The position numbers and the translations under genes were made by a program. A stretch of 64,000 nt of DNA from Bryoerythrophyllum caledonicum (lineage: Eukaryota; Streptophyta; Bryopsida; Pottiales; Pottiaceae). How positions within the stretch are numbered: position 1 is the stretch's first letter; every line of letters begins with the position of its first letter. The notes below the pieces were generated by a model that did not search any database, was not told the origin of the DNA, and saw only the letters and a list, made by a program, of their open reading frames with translations. Location: assembly GCA_963971425.1 (NCBI GenBank), contig OZ020514.1:16311218-16375217 (forward strand). The letters run 5' to 3'. Below are positions 56,946 to 64,000 of this stretch, one piece after another.

Positions 56946-57330
56946 CAAAGATACATCGCTTACATAGTGGGATCCTATAATCTAACAACACATGTAGGGC
57001 AATCAATGTACTACACGTCAAACAAAGAAGCATTCAATTAGGCGCGGAGAATGGGGGTATGAACCATTGACAACTTTACTTATAGAGTATACTGAACAAA
57101 AGTAAGCCGCTGAAGAACTGAATGTAGGGAAGCGGCTACATACTTTGTATTACTCGCTAAAGATACATAGCGTACATAGTAAGATCCTACGGTCTAACAA
57201 TACATGTAGGGCAATCAATGTAGTACACATCAAAAAAATAAGCATCTGGCGTGGAGAATGGGGGTAATGACTATCAAAAATATATATTCATAGAATAAAC
57301 TGGATGAAATCGAACGCCAAGTTACAGAAC
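56946..57330. repeat. Tandem duplication, about 212-bp step
   Basis: AAAGATACAT-GC-TACATAGT ... ACATGTAGGGCAATCAATGTA ... GGAGAATGGGGGTA occurs at 56946 and again at 57158. Both copies carry a GATCCTA palindrome remnant. Confidence 0.8.
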
Positions 57331-57347
57331 TCAATGTAGGGAACCGA

Positions 57348-57974
57348 CTACGTACTTCGTAACCCTCGCTCAAAGTGCCACGGTTCAAGCAGTCTACGAT
57401 TAAACTTTACATCCATCGGGTGCCCCCGTAGATACTCCTTCACCGAGGCATAAGATCGCAGCGGAAGGATGAACGGAAGCAACGCTGTGCCAATATTAGG
57501 TATTACATTGGATGTGTTGGATAAGGTCATTTCACCATGCCATGACTTCGGAAAGTAGCAAGCGAGGTCTCCGTTGAAGACATGACGCATTGGCTGGTCA
57601 TCAACCATCAATATTTTGTCAAGAAGACAGAACTGCTTCGTCTTCCGGTCCGTTGAGAGTCTCTGAAGAACCTTGTCACAGAAAGGATACAATTGTGGCC
57701 TGGAACACTTGTTTCATCCATAACAAAAAAGAAGTCTTGACCTTATGTCTTCGGGGAGGAGGACTTCAAGGACCTTCTTCAGGCGCGCGGGGACCATGGA
57801 CGACCATATACCAACTTGGAACGACCTCAGAAGTATACTGAAGAACTCTAGGAGACCAGGCCGAACAATGATGTTGTTCCGATTGAAGCGTCCCGGAGAG
57901 TAGGTATCGTATTGCTCGAAACAAAGCAACCCGTTGACAGACAACACGATAACTTTTGTCGAGTCGTCGCGTCG
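57348..57974 (-). pseudogene. U2 gene, second FCP1-like domain, nucleophile lost
   Basis: The acceptor is ATCACAG at 57975. The product reads VIVLSVNGLLCFEQ (motif I strand with no Asp), LLEFFSILLRSFQVGIWSSM (motif II region), KILMVDDQPMRHVFNGDLA and FPKSW (motif III region). It has the FCP1 fold order without the DxDx core, so it is a pseudo-phosphatase type domain. TGA at 57714-57716 interrupts it. It matches the partial exon at 1-123 in U1 and shows what lies beyond the left window edge. Confidence 0.6.
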
Positions 57975-58017
57975 CTGTGATCATAGAGAAAGATAGAAGT
58001 TATAAACAACATCATGG

Positions 58018-58192
58018 ATCGTAGGATCCCACCACAGTGCCATCCATACTACAAACAAATCATCCATACAAGATCCTTAACTACTCCATCCATGAGGGTC
58101 GTAGGATCCTACCACACTGCTATCCGCATCACAAAAATCATACAGTATCCTTAACTACTACATTCCTCAGGGTCGTAGGATCCTACCACCCT
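58018..58192. repeat. GTAGGATCCTAC palindromes, U2 intron between FCP1 exons
   Basis: Three cores (58018, 58098, 58172), each preceded by (G/A)TC and followed by ACC, form parts of GATCGTAGGATCCTACGATC. Confidence 0.85.
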
Positions 58193-58347
58193 AACGATAA
58201 TTCATGGGAGATATTGAAATTAATAATATTCAAAATAAGATGATGGCCTCAATACTGAAGAGTGTCTGATAGAGTAGAGGTAAATCCTACAAGTTTATAT
58301 TGAAACAAAGTATACAAAATATACACATCACCGATACGAGTGAGTAG

Positions 58348-59036
58348 TCATTGAAATGCCCCGACTTTGGAATTCCATTTTCGAGAACACCCAATTTCGA
58401 TGTTCTGAGCCAACGCAGTGGACCTAAATTCTCCAGGAACCGGACATCCAGGAAGGGGATGGTTACGGACATATTCGGCCACAGAGAGATTTCAGGAAAA
58501 CATATTTTCGAGCCATGGAAGCATAGTGTTCATGAGGAACTTATCCTTCAGGTCACTTGTCCACGTTTGAGGATGAATCGCACTGAATTCATCATTGAGG
58601 AGGTTCTTCTCCGGGCTGTCGTCAATGAGCAATGTCAGACTGAGGTCTACGTGGTCAACATATTTCCTGACGTTATTGAGGTCCTTGAGCATGTACTTCT
58701 TCTCAACGTTGTTCCCCGCTCTCGGAAAGCTCGACTCCGTAATATCAGATTGTGACATAACTCTTAGGTCAACTAGCTTAACAGTAGAACTACCCAAAGC
58801 CACCTGTAACATGCTATCGACATTTTTCCTCATGGCGCAACTCCATACCACGACAGTAGCCTTATTTGTGAGCACCTTCAGAAAATTTGCACACTCAGGT
58901 CTAGCAACAGTTTTACACCCCTTATCGTACGATCTGTGAATCAGAAATCCATTCAAGTCCAGCACAACAGTGTATCGAGGTTGCCTTACCTTTGCTGATC
59001 TAGGGGCTGATTTAATGGCGGGTGCACTGAGTTTTC
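58348..59036 (-). pseudogene. U2 gene, FCP1/NIF-type HAD domain exon
   Basis: The acceptor is CTGCAG at 59037. Motifs are TVVLDLNGFLIHR, ATVVVWSCAMRKNVD and SLTLLIDDSPEKNLLNDEF with AIHPQTW, all as in U1. TGA at 58492-58494 is in frame; the similarity to U1 continues past it (AEYVRNHPLPG against QYVRANPLSG) to a stop near 58348. The protein is therefore either truncated by about 50 residues or decayed. Confidence 0.7.
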
Positions 59037-59299
59037 CTGCAGAAAACAAATGTTGCAAGAATGAGTCTCCAGTACAAAAAACAAATAATAAGTAGTAGAG
59101 TTGTCTAGAATCATACCTTCTCTAGAGGAACCAGAGCCCTTATGTGCCACCGATAATGGAACCTTTCACGACGTTGAGCAGTCCCCAACATCTCAACTGC
59201 CCAAAAAAAGGAGGTAATTAGTGAAGAATACACGACAAAAAAGCCATTCAGAATGCATATACATTACCAGCATTCGAGACAACAGTGCTGGAGGAAGGT

Positions 59300-59390
59300 A
59301 GGATCCTACCATCCCATCGGAATGGTAGGATCCTACCATCTCAATAAGAACAAAAAATACTATACTCCCCAAAGCGATCGTAAGATCCTA
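59300..59390. repeat. GTAGGATCCTAC palindromes, U2 intron upstream of FCP1 exon
   Basis: Two complete GGTAGGATCCTACC palindromes and one GATCGTAAGATCCTACGATG lie in intron 59037-59501. The matching U1 intron has GATCGGG-type palindromes at 1088-1171. Confidence 0.9.
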
Positions 59391-59501
59391 CGATGGCCAT
59401 AAGGATCGCCAATCCTGATATCCCCTGAGGATAATAGTGTGAACATAGAACATAAGAGATACACAGAAAACACTAAGATTGTTGAATTTAGTAGCTCATA
59501 C

Positions 59502-60271
59502 CTTCTGCAGAGGTTCCTGCATCGGTATGTTGTGCAGATGGAGGACCCTTTTCAGCAGCATCAGCCTCAACATCAGGTATTGGGACGACCCTAAAGGTTG
59601 TTGGCTGAATTTCTTGACTGAAATTCAAAGGGTCATCTAAGTAGTCCTCAACAATAGGTGTATTCGAAACATTCCTAGGAGGGCTGAAGGCCTGTAGTGA
59701 CTGACTAGCCTCCTCAAATATGCCTATGATAAGGTCCCTATCGAACGGCGCTTTACTTACTGGGGGTGAAACAGTCGGATCAATGTCCTGTAACGTAGCA
59801 AGTGTATTCGCGGCCGAGTGTTGCTCAGGATCCGTCGTAGTCTCCAAGTCCTGGCTGGAAGAAGGATGAGACGATGGTTCTAACTCCATCGGTGTAGGTT
59901 CGGACGACGGGGGATGAAGCACGTCCGATCTTCTCAGCTTTAATGGTGGTACATTTGTGACGGTCATCCTCGTTCGAGGAGCAAGTAACTCTTCCTCCGC
60001 GAGCAACGACGCCTCCTCTTCTCTTCTTGTCCTTTCTTGATCTGGAACTGAACTCACCTCCAGAAGTTCACCTCCTCGACAACTCAGGACCCCATGGCAC
60101 TCATTGGGCAAGTCGTTAAGTAGAGCCTGAAGGCTGATATCCTCCGCTTCATATATTGTGCTGGCATTGACTTGGTCGATATCATGCATAAGAGAATCGC
60201 CATGACCGTAAACATGCTCCGCCGCTGCTGAAGTAGACCGCACATGATCGTCATGAGAAATTTGGAAAAGC
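59502..60271 (-). CDS. U2 gene, charged linker exon
   Basis: The acceptor is GCCGCAG near 60272 and the donor GTATGA at 59501. The frame is open, with AAEHVYGHGDSLMHDIDQVN, a Glu-rich REEEASLLAEEELL, RTRMTVTNV, a Ser/Pro-rich part and EEASQSLQAFSPPRNV before the donor. No domain is recognised. It aligns with the broken linker of U1 (1466-2230) and shows that region is genuine exon. Confidence 0.5.
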
Positions 60272-60456
60272 TGCGGCCATTAAATAAGGTCAGTCAAGCT
60301 CTTGTCCCAGTTGGCAACTACAAACGAAAACCTAAACATCAAAATGGCTGAAAGGGGGTGTAGGACAAAGTGCGTTGTGCACGTAGTAGCATCTATGCAT
60401 AACTACAACGATCAGAACCTGGTAAGAATAAATCTCTACAACGAAAGACGAGCAGG

Positions 60457-60476
60457 GATAGTAGGATCTTACGATC
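60457..60476. repeat. GTAGGATC palindrome in U2 intron
   Basis: GATAGTAGGATCTTACGATC lies in the intron between linker and acidic exons. The corresponding U1 intron carries the 2300-2490 GATC ladder. Confidence 0.8.
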
Positions 60477-60797
60477 CTAAAGCACTCTTCGAGTAGTAAC
60501 TGATGACTATATCGCGTAAAATGGATCCATCGATTCATATATTCCAAGTTCTATAAACTACAAGCGGAGCAATGTTATTCATACCGGCCGCTTTGAAGAT
60601 GAAGTACGCAGATGCCGATCATGAACTTCCTCAGTTCCCTGCATGGAGTTGGGATATGATGATGAATACAACGAATATGCAAACATAAATTTAACCACAG
60701 TACATAGCTGATCAGCTCACATGGTTATTGTTATATACAATTGTCCTAGAAATAGTTTGTCCGCTGAGAGAGATAAAAATAAGCGTGTGTATCATAC

Positions 60798-61205
60798 AAT
60801 GGTCGCCTCATGGGCACCGGTTTGTGTAGAAGAGGGCGGAGTCAAGTTGATCTGCTCCTGGTTTTGCAGCTGCAATCTTCGATGAGACTTGGACCTGCCC
60901 GAACGCCTGTCGTCCAAAGGTGGATCCTCCTCTTCGGTGTCCTCCGCCTCCACATCAGTGGCCTTCTCGGAGGGTGCCTTGTCCGAGTCGCTGGAGGAAT
61001 CACTCTCGGAGCTGGATGCGGGTATGACCTTCTTCTTGCCTCTTGCGATCGTCTTTTTCTTCCTCTCGCTCACAGTCAAGGCTGCCATGGCAGGTACTGC
61101 TATTGCCAGCGTCTGAGCACTTTCCCAGATATCCTTCGCTGTCTCATCGGCTCTCATCACTTCATCCCTGGAGAAGACGACTTCGATGACTTGTGCTCGT
61201 TTAGT
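60798..61205 (-). CDS. U2 gene, acidic linker exon
   Basis: The acceptor is TTGCAG before ACTAAACG and the donor GTATGA at 60797, identical in kind to U1 exon 2774-3391. It starts TKRAQVIEVVFSRDE (the strand after motif I), then a KKKTIARGKKKVIP basic patch and SSESDSSSDSDKAPSEKATD with EAEDTEEEDPP. Confidence 0.6.
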
Positions 61206-61311
61206 CTGCAACACAGAGTGGTAGGCTGTATTAGATGACAGGAAACAGATTCATACAATGTAAGGATAGCGTGGATAGAGAACTTGAACAAACTGAGAGA
61301 TGAGGTAAAGA

Positions 61312-61331
61312 GATCGTAGGATCCTACGGTC
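61312..61331. repeat. GTAGGATCCTAC palindrome in U2 intron
   Basis: GATCGTAGGATCCTACGGTC lies in the short intron 61206-61338. Confidence 0.85.
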
Positions 61332-61338
61332 ATCTTAC

Positions 61339-62787
61339 CAGGCCAATCTAGGTAATCGAAGGACCCCCACCGATGTTGACAATAAGATTGTTAGGAGCCC
61401 CCAATGTGCCAATCAACTTGCTAACCGCGTTGATATTGAAATTGGCATAAGAATGTTGGGCCCATTGTTTGGGAGCATCCTCAAAATCTGCTGCGGATAT
61501 CACTGTCTGGAACGGCATCTCATTCCCAAAAGCAGATCGGAAGCACACTGCTTCAGCAGAATTGAAGTCGTTCCCGTACACAAAGTTGAAGTATAAGGGA
61601 AACGTTGGTTCCGGAGATGAAGGACTCACGAAGCCCTCCGTCCCCTGGGTAATATATAAAGTGGGGATATGAAACCAGGGTAGCGTTTGTGTAGCGACCG
61701 CGCCCCTCTCAGCTACAGCGTTGGCAACATCCACCATTCGAGCCCGATCTGTGATAAACACACTTGGATAACGGACCCTCTTGAACTGGTTATCATCCTT
61801 ATGCTCCATGGCCTGCAGCGTACGCAAAACCTGTTCCATGATTGAAAAATCAGGTTTTCCTTTCTCTTTGCGATTGACAAAGCAGTACACCATAACCACC
61901 GTTGCGTCCTTCTTTGTCCATTGCAGCATCTGGTCACTGCCCAACAGTAGAATCTTCGCCACATCTCCCAATTTCCTGTTCATCCAGGCGGATTTATATT
62001 TCGCAGAGAGCGACGATCCGGAAGATGTTGGAGCGCTCTCAGCTCGATTCTCTTTGATGGCCTTCTGGTGATCGAAGAGCATCTTTAGAATAGTCGGAAA
62101 GTCATCCTCCTTGTTTGAGGGGGCTAAGGCGGATCCTCGCTTCAAGAAGAAGCGCTCTCCAGCAGGGTCCTTAATAACCTTCTCAAACCACGTTTCGATG
62201 GTGGCTTCGGTGACCTTGTACTCCGCTGCTGCCCTGACATAATCATTCTCAGAATACGAGGCTTCCTTCAGTGTCTTACACCTCAGGGGCTTCTTACAGA
62301 AGTAGTGCATAAATTCATTCTTGATGAGTCTATGCTTCTTCTCAGTCTGACACGCCTTCTCAAGGCCCTGAAGAACGGGTACCTTCTTAGCCGACTTCGT
62401 CGACTTCACCGAGACTTTCTTCGCCATCACCAACTTCGCCATCTTCTCGATGTCACTATCCCACATGAAATAAAGTGGCATCAAGTCGTTCTGCTTTAGA
62501 GCCCTCGCCTGGTATCGCTTCTACTTCAAACGCTCCTTCCTGGACCTATCCTCGTTGTCCTCAACGTCATCTGCAGAGTCCTAGTCAACACCTGAGACAA
62601 AGCTCGAAGTAATCCCGAATGCGTCGGGAAGAAGTCCAAGTACCCAACTCTCCTGGATCTACAACCAAATCTGGAAAATTGGCTCCGAAACAAACAGAAG
62701 CGGATATTTCGGGATTCCTGTGTTGCTGTCTTCAACGATCTTTGAATCCGAGTTGGAAAACAGTGCCGGAAGTTTGTCAGACCAGGC
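61339..62787 (-). pseudogene. U2 gene, methyltransferase-like exon
   Basis: The acceptor is TTGCAG at 62788 and the donor GTAAGA at 61338. It aligns along its length with U1 exon 3495-4952 (FITDRARMVDV, FPLYFNFVYGNDFNSAEA, AVSKLIGTL, NLIVNIGGGPSIT). In-frame TAG codons occur near 62655 (a Gln codon in U1), near 62582 and 62520, and at 61350 where U1 has Trp. The G-x-G loop is kept but becomes GGGPS. The exon is conserved in layout and decayed by point mutation. Confidence 0.65.
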
Positions 62788-62831
62788 CTGCAAGGATATC
62801 GGGAGTAAGAAGTGAAACACAAAAATTTGGA

Positions 62832-62899
62832 GATAGTAGGATCCTACGATCCTGACTACCATGTGGTTAATTGAGTTGGGATCGTAAGATCCTACGATC
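62832..62899. repeat. Two GTAGGATCCTAC-type palindromes in U2 intron
   Basis: GATAGTAGGATCCTACGATC (62832-62851) and GATCGTAAGATCCTACGATC (62880-62899) lie in intron 62788-62968, the homologue of the U1 intron that holds a GATCGGG palindrome at 4998-5017. Confidence 0.9.
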
Positions 62900-62968
62900 A
62901 GTTTATACCTTGTATATGAATCGGTAAGTCACACATTAACGTGATGGGTAATGTATAAAGTGACTCAC

Positions 62969-63723
62969 CTTGAACTCCTTGGAGTGCGCCAATCCATTCT
63001 TGGATGGAGCTGGACTACCGGCTGAAACCCAGCTCTTACGCACTAGACCTAGAAGGGTAAGATAGTTGCCCTCTGATCTAACGCCAGCAAGATCTTGGTT
63101 GAGGACCCTTGAGTAGTATAGCATTAAGTTCCAGTCCTTGGGATCCTGCCAGACGATTGTTATGATGAAGCTCTTGGCTTCTTACCAAAAATATGGAGTT
63201 TTGAGAACTCTCTTTCGTACAGAGTCCTCACAAGCAGCAACTCTTTTGCGGTTTTCCCTGCGACGGTCTTTCTCGTCATCCCCACTGCCTTCGCTAGTGT
63301 CAGCTCGTCCACCTTCGGGTCCGAATTCTTCCTCTGTGACTTCTTCTTTGGCGGCCCCTCCGCCGCAAGAAGTGAAGACAACCGCTTCTTCTTAGGAGGT
63401 GTAGGCGAAGCTGCTTTCTGTCGGTCTCTATTGTACGAATCTCGATTCGCCTACAGCTCCTTCCAGCCTTGCACAATCCTTCTGACATCGGGATTAAAAT
63501 TCGATATAGTGAATCCCTAGTCCTTGACCGATTCGTTTAGTGCAGGAACCAAACCTACTTTGTCAATGACTAAGCCAAACACCCTGGAACAGCCCGAACT
63601 CGCCACAAACTCGGAGATGACAATTACAAAAATGGTGGCGGTCAGGTGTTCACAGGACACCAGTCGAGGTTCACGTCTTCGAGTTCGATGATATTTTCCC
63701 TGACCAAACCAATGCAGAAACAT
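62969..63723 (-). pseudogene. U2 gene, 5' exon with ParB-like core deleted
   Basis: The donor is GTGAGT (62968). From 5' to 3' it aligns with U1 exon 5110-6482: SRVFGLVIDKVG, PPKKKRLSSLLAAEGPPKKK (basic tracts), LTLAKAVGMTRKTVAGKTAK and LHIFGKK. It then jumps at about 63180 straight to KSFIITIVWQDPKDWN and SRVLNQDLAGVRSEGNYLTL. The roughly 175 codons carrying the U1 ParB-like motif are missing. TAG codons near 63518 and 63453 also interrupt it. Confidence 0.6.
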
Positions 63724-63786
63724 AGTAGTCAGAAAAGAAACTTAGGTGTCAACGGTTTGCTTTCAAATCACGGGCAAGCATCTAAC

Positions 63787-63950
63787 TGAGGATCGTAAGA
63801 TCCTACCATCCTAAAAGGAACGGATAGTTCATACAGAACTTAGGGGGATCGTAAGATCTTACTATCCCATTCAACAATGGATACAGAAGAAGTTGTGATA
63901 ACTAGAGTACACTGTGAAATGGATCGTAGGATCTTACTATCTCCGAGGGG
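63787..63950. repeat. GTAAGATCTTAC-type palindromes, 5' region of U2
   Basis: Three near-palindromes (63792, 63850 and 63922; GATCGTAAGATCCTACCATC and variants) begin a palindrome-rich 5' region like that at 6570-7500 in U1. The region runs off the window. Confidence 0.85.
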
Positions 63951-64000
63951 ACCTTTGGTTCAAGCAGAGCTGAGGGATTGCAAAAGATCATATGATCCCT

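Noticed and set aside
15664..64000. Non-standard genetic code with TAG (and TAA) read as Gln
   Set aside because: TAG at Gln-like positions is frequent, but TGA at Arg-like positions is also common, and several TAG codons sit at Trp or Lys positions of related copies. The long open U1 exons (5110-6482, 3495-4952, 2774-3391) contain no in-frame TAG or TAA. C-to-T decay explains it more simply.
1..64000. tRNA, rRNA or snRNA genes
   Set aside because: No cloverleaf with A and B boxes and no conserved rRNA segments were recognised on either strand by eye.

Overview
This window looks like repeat-rich nuclear DNA from a plant-lineage (streptophyte) eukaryote. The evidence is spliced genes with GT-AG introns, two CACTA transposons with plant-type TNP proteins, a Helitron, a Ty3/gypsy polyprotein, TTTAGGG-like tracts, and stop codons that mostly look like decay of CAG and CGA codons. 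No ordinary housekeeping gene, tRNA, rRNA or prokaryotic operon is visible. The species cannot be fixed from the sequence; a charophyte alga, bryophyte or fern would fit. All gene calls come from reading the sequence, with no database search.

Layout. 1-8.1 kb (unit U1, minus strand) is a multi-exon gene encoding, in order, a ParB/sulfiredoxin-like motif, a region resembling the C-terminal part of beta-class DNA methyltransferases, an acidic linker, and two FCP1/NIF-type HAD domains. 8.16-14.58 kb is a fold-back element: 0.93-kb inverted arms around an AT-rich minisatellite, itself invaded by an 873-bp Helitron. 14.87-20.4 kb (plus strand) carries a 30-bp palindromic ladder and a decayed DUF7869-type RNase-H-like transposase gene, divergent from U1 and using the same palindrome. 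20.5-25.06 kb holds one copy of a gag-like-only element (A) inserted in opposite orientation into another copy (A'). 25.3-29.6 kb and 33.4-33.65 kb form a second two-gene unit: degraded minus-strand exons, a GC ladder, a decayed kinase-like gene, and an exact 21-bp ladder. Gag-like copy B interrupts it. 34.7-36.4 kb is a divergent gag-like copy (C).

36.66-50.72 kb is a CACTA element that has been invaded by a second CACTA (38.705-49.363 kb, exact 29-bp inverted ends). The inner element carries a spliced TNPA-like gene and a TTAA-flanked MITE. 50.9-56.76 kb is a decayed Ty3/gypsy pol gene split by gag-like copy D. 57.3 kb to the end (unit U2, minus strand) is a second, more decayed copy of the U1 gene.

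The most striking point is that U1 and U2 share exons and intron positions, but the 20-bp palindromes in their matching introns differ by unit: GATCGGGTGCGCTCCCGATC in U1 and its DUF7869 neighbour, GATCGTAGGATCCTACGATC in U2. Together with the ParB-like and methyltransferase-like regions, this suggests a large mobile element with its own site-recognition (perhaps parS-like or GATC-modifying) system. That reading is inference; the paralogy, palindromes and exon structure are seen directly.
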